From NCBI GenBank assembly GCA_021781415.1, contig JAJXWW010000141.1, positions 1 to 64,000 of the forward strand: DNA of 64,000 nt. The letters are read 5' to 3'. Shown piece by piece: positions 17,859 through 26,873 of this stretch. The DNA comes from Planctomycetota bacterium (lineage in GTDB: Bacteria; Planctomycetota; Planctomycetia; Gemmatales; Gemmataceae). A model generated the notes under the pieces. The model was not told where the DNA came from, ran no database searches, and was given only the letters and a program-made list of their open reading frames with translations. Made by a program: the position numbers and the translations under genes. How positions within the stretch are numbered: the first letter of the stretch is position 1; each line of letters begins with the position of its first letter.

Positions 17859-19457
17859 TTAATGTCGAAAATGCCTGACGCCGGTGAACACCATCGCCAA
17901 GCCGTGTTCGTCGCACGCCTGGATTGACTCGGCGTCCCGCACGGAACCGCCGGGCTGCACGATGGCCGCGACGCCGGCGCGGGCGGCCTCGTCGACGTTG
18001 TCGCGGAAGGGGAAGAACGCATCGGAAGCCATGACGCTGCCTTTGCTTCGCTCTCCAGCCTTGCGAACGGCCATGTGGACCGAATCGACTCGGCTCATCT
18101 GTCCGGCACCGACGCCGACAATCTTCCCGCCTTTTCCCAGCACGATGGCATTGCTTTTGACGTGTTTGCACACGAGCCAAGCGAAGCGCAGATTGCGCAA
18201 TTCCTCCTCGGTGGGTGCGCGTTTGGTCACGACCTTGAGTTGGGCGAAATCGTCGCCGCTCGCGTCGCGGTCTTGCACGAGTAACCCGCCCCGAATGCGG
18301 CGATAATCGAGATTCGCCGAACGATGGTCTGCGCCATCGAGCGATCCGGCGCGCAGGATGCGGACGTTCTTCTTCCAGCTGGGCCGGGTCGTCAACACTT
18401 GGAAGGCAGCATCCGTGTAGCTGGGAGCGACGATGCACTCGACGAAACGGTTCGGCTCGCTGATTTGCAGGGCCGTCGCCTCATCGACTTCCCGATTGAA
18501 ACCGAGAATGCCGCCGAAGGCGCTGAGCGGATCGCCTTCGTAGGCATTGCGGAACGCCTCGACCAGAGAATTGGCGCAGGCCGCTCCGCAGGGGTTGTTG
18601 TGTTTGACCACCACGGCGGCAGGTTCGGAAAACTCGCGGACGAGGTTCAACGCACTATCGAGATCGAGCAAGTTGTTGTAAGACAGTTCCTTGCCGTGCA
18701 ACACTTCGGCGCGGGACAACGACCCCACAGGGGGATTCGGCTCGACGTAGAAAGCGGCGCGTTGGTGCGGATTCTCGCCGTAGCGCAGCAATTGTCGGCG
18801 ATCGAAATGGAGATTGAGAGCGGCACGGAACGGTTCGTATTGATCGGGCTGGGAATCCCGATCTACGGAGGTGAAATAATTTGCAATTGCACCATCGTAG
18901 GCGGCGGTGCGAGCGAAGGCGGCGGCGGCAAGCCCTTCGCGCATCGCTAACGTGAGGCCGCCGTTGCTTCGATGCATTTCATCGAGAATCGCGGCATATT
19001 GGCCGGGATCGGTGATGACGGCAACATCGCGGTAATTCTTCGCCGCCGAACGCACCATCGACGGGCCGCCGATGTCGATATTCTCGACAATTTCTTCGTG
19101 CGTCGCTCCGGGACGGGCCACGGTCGCCTCGAACGGATACAGATTGCACACGACGAGATCGATGGGCAGGATGTCGTGGGCTTGCAGCGTTTGCATGTGT
19201 TCGGGATTATCGCGCACGGCGAGAATGCCGCCGTGAATGCGCGGATGCAGCGTCTTAACTCGGCCATCGAGCATCTCCGGGAACCCCGTCGCCTCGGCGA
19301 TGTCGCGCACCTTCAGTCCCGCCTCGGCCAGTACCTTGCGCGTGCCGCCGGTCGAAATCAACTCGACCTGGAAGGCGGCGAGGCCGCGCGCGAACGCGAC
19401 AAGTCCGGTTTTATCGCTGACACTGAGCAGGGCGCGGCGAACGGTGCGAAGACTCAT
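17859..19457 (-). CDS. purH: Bifunctional AICAR transformylase / IMP cyclohydrolase
   Basis: A 532-residue enzyme for the last two steps of IMP synthesis. The N-terminal cyclohydrolase domain has ALLSVSDKTGLVAFA, STGGTRKVLAEAG, GFPEMLDGRVKTLHPRIHGG and the DLVVCNLYPFE block. The C-terminal transformylase has LRYGENPHQRAAFY, GKELSYNNLLDLDSAL, VVVKHNNPCG and the late SDAFFPFRD and QPGGSVRD. The frame continues upstream to 20096, but the ATG at 19457 begins the conserved family sequence and gives a normal length; the extension has no similarity to any domain I know. It is convergent with the Uma2 pair and divergent from prpB. Confidence 0.97.
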   Translation of the reverse strand: MSLRTVRRALLSVSDKTGLVAFARGLAAFQVELISTGGTRKVLAEAGLKVRDIAEATGFPEMLDGRVKTLHPRIHGGILAVRDNPEHMQTLQAHDILPIDLVVCNLYPFEATVARPGATHEEIVENIDIGGPSMVRSAAKNYRDVAVITDPGQYAAILDEMHRSNGGLTLAMREGLAAAAFARTAAYDGAIANYFTSVDRDSQPDQYEPFRAALNLHFDRRQLLRYGENPHQRAAFYVEPNPPVGSLSRAEVLHGKELSYNNLLDLDSALNLVREFSEPAAVVVKHNNPCGAACANSLVEAFRNAYEGDPLSAFGGILGFNREVDEATALQISEPNRFVECIVAPSYTDAAFQVLTTRPSWKKNVRILRAGSLDGADHRSANLDYRRIRGGLLVQDRDASGDDFAQLKVVTKRAPTEEELRNLRFAWLVCKHVKSNAIVLGKGGKIVGVGAGQMSRVDSVHMAVRKAGERSKGSVMASDAFFPFRDNVDEAARAGVAAIVQPGGSVRDAESIQACDEHGLAMVFTGVRHFRH

Positions 19458-19700
19458 GCTCTGGCTCCGGGGGGATTCGATGCGACTCAACGGGCATGGT
19501 AAGGAATTCCTATTCGCGCGGCGGAGTTTCGTCCAGAGCTTGCCTGTCAAGGAACGACGCCACAATGCTCGTCGTCGGCGATCCGCAGGGTATCGTAGAC
19601 CTGGAGAGTGTGAACGGCGGATCGCTCCGCCGGCGTGGAACCGAGACTCTCTCCGACCATCTTTTTCCCTATAAGATGATAAGGAGAAGGAGACACGCCG

Positions 19701-20585
19701 ATGCCTAGCGCTTATCCAGAGACTCGGTCGCCCGGTCGGCGTTTGCGCGCGGCTTGGAGTGCCGCTCCGCTGGCGGTGCCAGGAGCGTTCAATGCGTTGG
19801 TGGGTCGGATGGCGGAACGGCTCGGCTTTCAGGCCGTTTACCTTTCTGGCGCGGCACTGTCGGCGTCGATGGGCTTGCCGGATGTCGGCGTGGTGACGCT
19901 GACGGAGTTCGTCGAAGCGGCGCGGACGATCGTGGCGGCGACCTCCCTCCCTCTCCTGTGCGATGCCGACACTGGCTTCGGCGAAGCCCTGAACGTCGAA
20001 CGGTGCGTGCGCACCTTCGAGGACGCCGGCGTTGCCGGCATTCATCTCGAAGATCAGCGGATGCCCAAGCGCTGCGGTCATCTGTCCGGCAAACAATTGA
20101 TCGAGGCCGACGAGATGGCGGCCAAGATTCGGGCGGCAGCGGCAGCGCGGCGGGACGCCGATTTCGTCGTCATCGCCCGCACCGACGCGCGCGGCGTCGT
20201 TGGCTTCGACGAAGCCGTCCGCCGTGCCCGTCTCTACGTCGAAGCGGGAGCCGACGCTCTCTTTCCCGAAGCGTTGGAGAGCCGCGACGAGTTCGCCGCT
20301 TTCGCGCGGGCGCTCGCCCCCGTTCCCTTGTTGGCCAACATGACCGAGTTCGGACGCAGTCCCAATCTCGACTTCGAGGAGTTAGCAGACCTCGGTTATC
20401 GACTTGTCCTCTATCCCGTGACGACGTTGCGAGCAGCCCTTCATGCGACGCGAGTGGTTTTGGCGGACCTTCTCGCCAAGGGACATCAGCGCGATCGTCT
20501 CGGAGACATGCTCACGCGCGCGGAGTTGTACGAATTGCTGGATTATGCGGGCTATGAAGAACGGGATCGATCCTATTTCAAATGA
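19701..20585 (+). CDS. prpB: Methylisocitrate lyase-type enzyme (isocitrate lyase/PEP mutase superfamily)
   Basis: A 294-residue TIM-barrel enzyme. The active-site loop MPKRCGH is the form typical of 2-methylisocitrate lyase (K-R/K-C-G-H), and DADTGFGE, HLEDQ and ARTDA supply magnesium and substrate ligands. It should split 2-methylisocitrate into pyruvate and succinate in propionate breakdown. AAGGAG precedes the ATG. Its stop lies 23 bases before the ATG of the citrate/methylcitrate synthase gene chosen here, so the two are co-transcribed. The superfamily also contains oxaloacetate and phosphonopyruvate enzymes, so the exact substrate is inferred from the KRCGH loop and the neighbour. Confidence 0.85.
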   Translation: MPSAYPETRSPGRRLRAAWSAAPLAVPGAFNALVGRMAERLGFQAVYLSGAALSASMGLPDVGVVTLTEFVEAARTIVAATSLPLLCDADTGFGEALNVERCVRTFEDAGVAGIHLEDQRMPKRCGHLSGKQLIEADEMAAKIRAAAAARRDADFVVIARTDARGVVGFDEAVRRARLYVEAGADALFPEALESRDEFAAFARALAPVPLLANMTEFGRSPNLDFEELADLGYRLVLYPVTTLRAALHATRVVLADLLAKGHQRDRLGDMLTRAELYELLDYAGYEERDRSYFK

Positions 20586-20608
20586 GCGAACGTCCGGAGG
20601 AATATGCC

Positions 20609-21730
20609 ATGACGACGGAGATCTATTCGCCGGGGCTGGAAGGCGTGATTGCGGGCGAGACGGCTCTATCGACCGTTGCCGACGGCTTGAGCTATCGCGG
20701 TTATCCGGTGACGGAGCTGGCGGAGAAGGCCACGTTCGAGGAAGTCGCCTATTTGCTACTTCACGGTGAACTGCCGACGAGTCAGCAGCTCGCCGATTTT
20801 CAGCAGCGGATCGCCTCGGCGCGTCGTTTGCCCGGTCCCTTAATTAACCTATTGGGCGTGGTACCGCGCGAGGCGTCGTCGATGGACGTGGTTCGCAGCG
20901 CGGTGAGTATTTTAGCCCATTTTGACCCGGATACGTCCGATTCTTCGCCCGCAGCCAATCTTCGCAAGGCCGAGCGGCTTCTGGGTCAGATTCCGGTCGC
21001 CGTGGCCGCGCACCATCGACTCGCTAGGGGTCAAGCTCCCTACACCGCGCGTCCTGATCTCGGCCAAGCCGCCAATTTTCTTTACATGCTGCGCGGCGAG
21101 GAGCCGACTCCCGTCGCCGCGCGGGCGCTCGATGTGTCGTTGATTCTCTATGCCGAACACGAGTTCAACGCTTCGACGTTTACGGCGCGGGTCGTTTGCT
21201 CGACCGAATCGGATTTGCATTCGAGTATCGTAGCGGCCATCGGCGCGCTGAAAGGTCGACTGCACGGCGGGGCGAACGAACAGGTCATGGAATTGTTGCA
21301 GAAAACGGGCGGTCCCGCCAACGCCGAGAAGTGGGTGCGCGCAGCGCTGGCCAAGAAGGAACGCATCATGGGCTTCGGCCACCGCGTTTACAAGAGCGGC
21401 GACGTGCGCGCCGGCATCCTGAGGAGTTACGCCAGGCAGGCGGCGGAGGCGGCGGGCATGCTTCAGTGGGAGGAAACCGCCGCGATCATCGAGCGTGTCC
21501 TCGCCGCCGAGAAGCAGCTGTTTCCCAATCTCGATTGGCCGGCGGGACGACTCTATCATGCGCTGGGGCTGGAGATTCCGTTGTACACGCCGATCTTCGT
21601 CATGTCGCGCGTGTCCGGCTGGAGCGCACACTTCATCGAGCAACAGCAGCACAATCGTCTCATCCGACCGCGTGGCCGCTACATCGGCCCGGAGGCGCGA
21701 AGCGTGAGACCCTTGGCCGAGCGCGGGTGA
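20609..21730 (+). CDS. prpC: Citrate / 2-methylcitrate synthase
   Basis: A 373-residue citrate synthase-fold enzyme that joins acetyl- or propionyl-CoA to oxaloacetate. Catalytic blocks are present: EHEFNASTFTAR, HGGANEQVME with the first histidine, MGFGHRVYK with the second, and LFPNLDWPAGRLYH with the aspartate. The opening TTEIYSPGLEGVIAGET is typical of the short type II form. The ATG at 20609 has GGAGG eight bases upstream; an alternative ATG at 20582 would overlap the prpB stop by four bases. Specificity for methylcitrate is suggested only by the prpB neighbour; no prpD or acnD is in the window. Confidence 0.88.
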   Translation: MTTEIYSPGLEGVIAGETALSTVADGLSYRGYPVTELAEKATFEEVAYLLLHGELPTSQQLADFQQRIASARRLPGPLINLLGVVPREASSMDVVRSAVSILAHFDPDTSDSSPAANLRKAERLLGQIPVAVAAHHRLARGQAPYTARPDLGQAANFLYMLRGEEPTPVAARALDVSLILYAEHEFNASTFTARVVCSTESDLHSSIVAAIGALKGRLHGGANEQVMELLQKTGGPANAEKWVRAALAKKERIMGFGHRVYKSGDVRAGILRSYARQAAEAAGMLQWEETAAIIERVLAAEKQLFPNLDWPAGRLYHALGLEIPLYTPIFVMSRVSGWSAHFIEQQQHNRLIRPRGRYIGPEARSVRPLAERG

Positions 21731-21769
21731 GCAGCCGACGCGAGATGGTCCCGCTGCGACGAGTCGAGT

Positions 21770-22918
21770 TCATCTTCCCGTCGATTCCGGCGGCGCGACC
21801 GGCTTGTTCGCGCCCTCGGATACGTCCAAGAACACATCGAGTTGTTGACCGACATAGACGGGTTTGCCCTCGGTCTTCAGCGAATAGATCGCCTGCAGGA
21901 CGCGCGTATCGACGCGCTCCGTGTTGTCGCCGGTCAGCGAGCGTTTGGGGATGACATACGGCTCGACGCGCACGAAGGTCAGCGGATACTGTTTGTCCGG
22001 CGCGCCGCGGAAGCTGGCCATGCCCGGCGCGCCCGGACGGTAGCGCGGGATGTCGTGTTCGTCGATGTCCACGCGGACGTTCACGCAATCGGTGATCGCA
22101 CCCAGGACGACGAGCGATTGGCCGGGGTTTGCACCGACGAATTCGCCCGGACGCACATTCACTTGCAGCACCACTCCATCCATCGGCGCGCGGGCTACGG
22201 CGCGGTCGATGTCGGTTTGATCCTGTAAGACCTGCGCCTTGGCCAACTCGACAGCGGCGCGCGCGATGGCCTTGTCCGGCTCCCAGCTTCCCGCCTTCAC
22301 GAGTGCCATATCGGCCTTGGCTTGGGCCAGTTGACGCTGCGCCACGCGCAGGCTGAGGCGATGTTGTTGATACTGCTCTTCATTGACCGATCCGGAGCCG
22401 ATCAGTTTAGCGTCGCGCTCGGCTACGTCGCGCTGCAATTCCATACTGGCTTGAGACACTTCTTCCTTCGCCTTGCTGACCGTCAATTCTTCGGGGCGAG
22501 GCATCTGGTCCAACTTGGCCAACTGCGCCTCGGCCGATTTCAGATTGGCCCGATGAAATGCCAGCTGCGACTTCAATTGCCGATCGTCCACGCGGAACAG
22601 CGGATCTCCTTGCTTGACGTGTTGGCCGATCAGCGCTTCCCACGGCGTTCGTCCGGGCTGAGCCGGCAAGCCGAGTTCCTCTGGCGACCACACTTTCAGC
22701 ACCACGCCCGGTAGCGCCGAGCCGAGGGCGATGTTCTGGCTGCGCGCTTCGATGATGCCCGCTCCGGCGACCGTGAGACTGAACGGCGTGCGCGCCGGCT
22801 CCATCGGCGGCTGCGGCTTGGGCGGCTTTTGATACGCCTGCACCACATGATACACCGCGAAGCTCAACATCCCCAGCGCAAACAGCGGCAGTACGAACTT
22901 GCCAAAGCGGTTCAACAT
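21770..22918 (-). CDS. HlyD/MFP-type periplasmic adaptor of an ABC exporter
   Basis: A 382-residue membrane-fusion protein. It has an N-terminal signal anchor (FVLPLFALGMLSFAVYHVV), a lipoyl/barrel-sandwich half (AGAGIIEARSQNIALGSALPG), a long alpha-helical hairpin (about 110-230, QLAFHRANLKSAEAQLAKLD and following), the returning APMDGVVLQVNVRPGEFVG, and a beta-barrel. It should bridge the inner-membrane ABC transporter to an outer-membrane channel in the manner of DevB or MacA. The ATG at 22918 is chosen for its position at the signal anchor, with GGGAAGGGG upstream. It is the last gene of the exporter operon; no TolC-like gene is present here. Confidence 0.88.
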   Translation of the reverse strand: MLNRFGKFVLPLFALGMLSFAVYHVVQAYQKPPKPQPPMEPARTPFSLTVAGAGIIEARSQNIALGSALPGVVLKVWSPEELGLPAQPGRTPWEALIGQHVKQGDPLFRVDDRQLKSQLAFHRANLKSAEAQLAKLDQMPRPEELTVSKAKEEVSQASMELQRDVAERDAKLIGSGSVNEEQYQQHRLSLRVAQRQLAQAKADMALVKAGSWEPDKAIARAAVELAKAQVLQDQTDIDRAVARAPMDGVVLQVNVRPGEFVGANPGQSLVVLGAITDCVNVRVDIDEHDIPRYRPGAPGMASFRGAPDKQYPLTFVRVEPYVIPKRSLTGDNTERVDTRVLQAIYSLKTEGKPVYVGQQLDVFLDVSEGANKPVAPPESTGR

Positions 22919-22976
22919 AAGATAACCCCTTCCCGTAGCTCGGATCGAACGAAGCGAGACCCACTCTGCGAGCGGG

Positions 22977-23729
22977 TTACGAACCACGCGCCACAGTCTG
23001 TTCTTCCACGCGCTCGATGGTCCCATCGCTCATGTGAACGATACGATCGCCGTAACCGAAGACGCGATTGTCGTGCGTGACGACGATGACGGCGCGACCC
23101 GGTTGCACGGCCACGCGCCGCAGCAATTGCATCACGGTCTGTCCCGAATGGGCGTCGAGAGCGGCGGTCGGTTCGTCGCAGACCAGGAGCTTTGGCTCGT
23201 GAACGAGCGCCCGGGCGATGGCGACGCGCTGCTGTTGTCCGCCGGACAGCTGCGACGGCAGAGAGTTGACCTTCGAGCCGAGACCGACTGCTTCGAGGAC
23301 GGTACGAGCCTTGGCCACCGCCTCGGCGCGTTTGCGACCGGAGATAATGAGCGGAACCGCCGCGTTCTCCGCCGCGGTCAGTGCCGGCAGCAGATTGTAT
23401 TGCTGAAACACAAAGCCGATGTGCTGGCCGCGGAACTGTACCAACCGCCGGCCGCGTAAATGGCGCAAACTCTGTCCCAGAACGGTCACCTCTCCTGCCG
23501 TCGGATCGAGCAGCCCGGCCACGATCGAGATCAGCGTCGTTTTGCCGCAGCCGGACTCGCCGACCAAGAGCGTCATTTCCCCTCCCAAAACGTCCAGATT
23601 CACGCCGCGCAGCGCCTGCACGCGCGTGTCCCCTTCGCCGAAATCCTTTGTCACGCCCCGACAAACGACCGCGCGGGCCAGCGAGGTCGCCGTCGCCGAG
23701 GCGATGGATTGCACCGTCATACGATTCAT
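22977..23729 (-). CDS. ABC exporter ATP-binding subunit (MacB/DevA-like)
   Basis: A 250-residue nucleotide-binding protein with Walker A GESGCGKTT, Q-loop QQYNLLPALTAAEN, signature LSGGQQQRVAIARAL, Walker B LLVCDEPTAALD and H-loop VTHDNR. It resembles the LolD/MacB/DevA group that powers mechanotransmission-type exporters. The ATG overlaps the stop of the permease gene by four bases (23726-23729), so translation is coupled. It should pair with one or both adjacent permeases. Confidence 0.95.
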   Translation of the reverse strand: MNRMTVQSIASATATSLARAVVCRGVTKDFGEGDTRVQALRGVNLDVLGGEMTLLVGESGCGKTTLISIVAGLLDPTAGEVTVLGQSLRHLRGRRLVQFRGQHIGFVFQQYNLLPALTAAENAAVPLIISGRKRAEAVAKARTVLEAVGLGSKVNSLPSQLSGGQQQRVAIARALVHEPKLLVCDEPTAALDAHSGQTVMQLLRRVAVQPGRAVIVVTHDNRVFGYGDRIVHMSDGTIERVEEQTVARGS

Positions 23730-24922
23730 CCCCGAAAGACGACGGCCGGTTCCAGCACCAGCACTTTGATGACACTGACGAAGCTAGACAACAGAACGAT
23801 GACGAAGATCGCCGCCGCCGTCGCCGCCAACACCTGCCAAGGCATCAGAAACGCCAGCCGACTGCCGCTGCTAGTCATCGCCTTTCCGAACAAAGCCGCC
23901 CCACCCACTCCCAGCCCGTACCCGATGAACCCGGCCAGAAACGCTTGTGTCAACACCATGCCCACGATGCGCCGGTTCGTCAGACCCATTGCCTTGAGAG
24001 ATCCGAATTGTCGCAGATTCTCTAGTGTGAACGAATAGAACGTCTGCCCGGCCACGGCACAGCCGACGAAAAAGCCCAGACTGACCGTGATGCCGAAGTT
24101 GACCACGATGCCGGTGCGGCGAACGAAATACATCAGCGTGCTGTCGATGAACTGCTGGTTCGTCATGGCCTTCAGCCCGGGCCGCGCCGGATCGCCGGGT
24201 TTGGCCGGCCGCAGCGCCGTCTGCTCTTGAATTCGCCGGCAAACCTCTTCCGCGTCCGCGCCAGGCTCCACCCCAGCCAACATCGCCGACATCACCTTGC
24301 GCTCTTGGGGAACGTAGCGGATAGCTTGGTGATACTGACAGTAAAAGATCGGAAATGTGTTGAAAGTCTCCGACGCCTTGCAAATGCCGACGATGACGAC
24401 GCGACGGTCGTTCATCTCCAGCTCGCGGCCGACGGCCAGCGGTTCGTTGGGCCAAACGTAGCGATAGCCGTTCTCGTCGATCATCACCGCGTCCGGCCGG
24501 CGTAGGTCGGCGAGCTTGCCGAGGACGATCTCGCGCGGCGCGCCCACGAAAGCCGCGTCGTCGATTCCGAAGACGACCGATTGTTGATATTTCGCCTTCT
24601 TCTTATCGCCACCGATGTCGAGCTTGAGACGACCTTGCCCTTTGTAAAATCGCACGGCCCAGGCCACGCCCGGCACGCCGCGCACCCGATAGAGATCGTT
24701 CTCGGTCAACGGCTTCAGCTCGTCGATGAACTGAATGTTCGGGTCCATTATCCATATGTCCGGATCGGCAATATCTTGAATGTGCGAGGTGGTTCGCATC
24801 AAGAGTCCAATGGCAATCGACGCCTGTTGCGCAATGAGCAAGGCGGCAAACGCGATGCCGGCGACGATGCCCAAATACTTGGCACGATCTCCGGTCAACA
24901 TCTTGATGGCAATCCAACTCAT
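23726..24922 (-). CDS. DevC/MacB-like ABC exporter permease, copy 2
   Basis: A 398-residue permease with the FtsX/MacB layout: an N-terminal transmembrane helix (about 18-42), a large periplasmic domain of about 220 residues, and three C-terminal helices. Conserved pieces include ADPDIWIMDPNIQFIDEL in the periplasmic domain and GQTFYSFTLENLRQFGSLKAMG at the coupling region. The ATG at 24922 is preferred over a TTG four codons earlier because GGAG lies seven bases before it. It is clearly related to the permease immediately upstream (shared MLTG-RAKY, VPGVAWA, GQTFY-FT and FG-LKAMG). Confidence 0.9.
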   Translation of the reverse strand: MSWIAIKMLTGDRAKYLGIVAGIAFAALLIAQQASIAIGLLMRTTSHIQDIADPDIWIMDPNIQFIDELKPLTENDLYRVRGVPGVAWAVRFYKGQGRLKLDIGGDKKKAKYQQSVVFGIDDAAFVGAPREIVLGKLADLRRPDAVMIDENGYRYVWPNEPLAVGRELEMNDRRVVIVGICKASETFNTFPIFYCQYHQAIRYVPQERKVMSAMLAGVEPGADAEEVCRRIQEQTALRPAKPGDPARPGLKAMTNQQFIDSTLMYFVRRTGIVVNFGITVSLGFFVGCAVAGQTFYSFTLENLRQFGSLKAMGLTNRRIVGMVLTQAFLAGFIGYGLGVGGAALFGKAMTSSGSRLAFLMPWQVLAATAAAIFVIVLLSSFVSVIKVLVLEPAVVFRG

Positions 24923-24973
24923 CGATCGCTCCAACCTTCTAGCCGTGTGGAGTTACTCTCGCGGCTCATTCGT

Positions 24974-26122
24974 TTATCGAAACACCGAAGCCGGTTCGAG
25001 GGCGAGGACGCGGCGGAGGCTGAACAGAGCCGAAGCGAAAACGATTAGCCCAGCGGCCGCGGCGGTGCCCAAAGGGATCGGCCAAGCCATGAAGTCGGCA
25101 GATGGCAAACCCGAATCGCGCAGCAGCCATTTCATCGTGTCCGAGAACCCGCTCGCCATCCCCAGACCGATCGCATAACCGAGGACGCCCACCACCGAGC
25201 CTTGAAGCATTACCATGCCCACGATGCGCAGGTTGCCCACGCCCATTGCCTTGAGCGTGCCAAAATGCTTGAGATTATCGATGGTAAATAGATAAAAAGT
25301 CTGACCCGCGATGGACGCGCCGATGATGAAACCGAGCAGCACCGTGATGCCGAAATTGACCGGAATCCCAGTGCGGCGCATGTAATAGCTCATCGTCTTC
25401 CACGAGAAATCGTCTTGCGGCATGGCCGTCAATCCCGTCTGTTCCTCAATGCGGCGGCACACTTCCTTCGGATCGCGGTTTTCCTCCGCCTTGGCCAACA
25501 CGAACGAGAGCGTGTTCCGCTCTTGGGCCGCGTAGCGCACGGCACGGCTATAAGTCGTATAAGAGACTGGAAAGGTCTGAAAAGTCGGCGATGCCTTGCA
25601 AATACCGACGATCTCGGCGCGGCGGTCGTTCATCTCGAAGACGCGGCCAAGCCGGATCGGCTGGCCGGGAAAGAGATAGCGGTAGCCGTTCTCGTCGAGA
25701 ATGATGCCGTCCGGCTTGCGCAGATCGGTCGCCGATCCGAGTTTCATTTGTGTCGGCGCGCCGACGAGCGTTTGATCGTCGATGCCCAAAACGATGAACT
25801 GTTTGAAATTACCTTCTTGAAACTGCGCCCGCGCCTTGCCGTAGTAGAGCTTGATGGCCCAGGCCACGCCCGGCACGCTGCGAACTTCCATCACCGCTTG
25901 GTCGTCCATCGGCGTCAAATCGTCCACGAATTCGACGCTGGGATCCATCGCCCAAATATCCGCCCCTTGGATGTCCCGTATTTGACTGGTCATGTTGCGC
26001 ATCAGGCCGGCGAAGATAGCTGCCTGCTGCGACATGAGCATGACGGCAAACGATACGCCGAAGACGATGGCGTAGTATTTGGCGCGGTTGCCCGTCAACA
26101 TCTTCAAGGCGATCCAATTCAT
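24974..26122 (-). CDS. DevC/MacB-like ABC exporter permease, copy 1
   Basis: A 382-residue paralogue of the next permease with the same four-helix topology. Shared landmarks are NWIALKMLTGNRAKYYAIV at the first helix, GADIWAMDPSVEFVDDL, the NGYRYLFPGQPIRLGR block and FGTLKAMGVGNLRIVGMV. The ATG at 26122 has GGGAGAG nine bases upstream. It begins 66 bases after the TetR stop. Two non-identical permeases with one ATPase suggest a heterodimeric membrane core, although two alternative homodimeric exporters sharing one ATPase are also possible. Confidence 0.9.
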   Translation of the reverse strand: MNWIALKMLTGNRAKYYAIVFGVSFAVMLMSQQAAIFAGLMRNMTSQIRDIQGADIWAMDPSVEFVDDLTPMDDQAVMEVRSVPGVAWAIKLYYGKARAQFQEGNFKQFIVLGIDDQTLVGAPTQMKLGSATDLRKPDGIILDENGYRYLFPGQPIRLGRVFEMNDRRAEIVGICKASPTFQTFPVSYTTYSRAVRYAAQERNTLSFVLAKAEENRDPKEVCRRIEEQTGLTAMPQDDFSWKTMSYYMRRTGIPVNFGITVLLGFIIGASIAGQTFYLFTIDNLKHFGTLKAMGVGNLRIVGMVMLQGSVVGVLGYAIGLGMASGFSDTMKWLLRDSGLPSADFMAWPIPLGTAAAAGLIVFASALFSLRRVLALEPASVFR

Positions 26123-26188
26123 TTCTGTTAAACTCTCCCACATTCATCTGAGCCGGAAGCGTAAGCGACGGCGCGATCAACCCGTCGC

Positions 26189-26800
26189 TCAAGCCTCCGG
26201 CTGCGCCAGCGCCCGCAGAGTGAAGCGAACGATGTGATCGGCCAGCACCTTGGTATCGGCGTAGGGATCGTCTTGTTCCCCCATTAATAGGCTCACAATC
26301 GGTTTGTGGGTGCTGTAAAAGAGAATCTGCCCCATGATGCTGAACGCCGTCAGGGCGCGCCGCGATCGCGGCGTGCCTTCGGGCAACAACTCTTCGAGAA
26401 TACCGCCGAGGATTTTGCTCTTGGGTTCGATGTACTCGCGCACCAACTCGGTGCAAGCGTCGCTGGGCTGCGACAATTCGCGCATCATCAGCCGCGCGTG
26501 CCATGCCGGCTTATGCGGATCGAGCAGGCGAGCGACGTGATAGCGGATGAAGTCGGCCAGTTTGTCGGCTGCCGGCGTGCCGCGTGGCCAAGCGAGATGT
26601 TCGTCCGCATCGACGCAGGCAACGTGTTTGACCGCTTCGATATACAATCGTTCCTTGTCGCGGAAGTAGTAATTTACCGCCGCGATGTTTACGTCGGCGC
26701 GGTCGATGATCTCGCGCACCGTCGCTCCCTTGAATCCCTTCTCGGCGAAGATTTCCCCCGCCGCTTCCAACACGCGCTCGCGCGGATTCTCGACCGACAT
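26189..26800 (-). CDS. TetR-family regulator (CerR/YbiH-like) of the exporter operon
   Basis: A 203-residue repressor. The N-terminal TetR helix-turn-helix is clear (RERVLEAAGEIFAEKGFKG, VREIIDRADVNIAAVNYYF, KERLY). The C-terminal part resembles the YbiH/CerR (DUF1956) ligand domain, with WHARLMMRELSQPSDAC and FSIMGQILFYSTHKPIV. The ATG at 26800 is chosen because AGGTGG sits before it; a GTG at 26809 would add three residues. It is the first gene of the efflux operon. Two matching palindromes at its own promoter argue for autoregulation and for control of the whole exporter by a small ligand, as in the YbhGFSR system of enterobacteria. Confidence 0.92.
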   Translation of the reverse strand: MSVENPRERVLEAAGEIFAEKGFKGATVREIIDRADVNIAAVNYYFRDKERLYIEAVKHVACVDADEHLAWPRGTPAADKLADFIRYHVARLLDPHKPAWHARLMMRELSQPSDACTELVREYIEPKSKILGGILEELLPEGTPRSRRALTAFSIMGQILFYSTHKPIVSLLMGEQDDPYADTKVLADHIVRFTLRALAQPEA

Positions 26801-26824
26801 GTAAGCCACCTAAATCCAGACGAA

Positions 26825-26873
26825 TGAAACAAATGTCTCATTTATTTGTATCAAACAGATGTTTGAAAGTCAA
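26825..26873 (-). promoter_or_regulatory. TetR operon promoter with twin palindromic operators
   Basis: Read on the minus strand, TTGACT (26868-26873) and TACAAA (26845-26850) are separated by 17 bases. That spacer contains a perfect 16-base palindrome, TCAAACATCTGTTTGA (26851-26866). A second site, TGAGACATTTGTTTCA (26825-26840), follows the -10 box and matches the same T-S-A-R-ACA-NN-TGTTT-S-A pattern with one arm mismatch. The centres are 26 bases apart. Binding at either site would block RNA polymerase. Confidence 0.8.

Noticed and set aside
19458-20096. A 213-codon upstream extension of purH
   Set aside because: The extension overlaps prpB on the other strand, is low complexity and precedes a normal family start at 19457.
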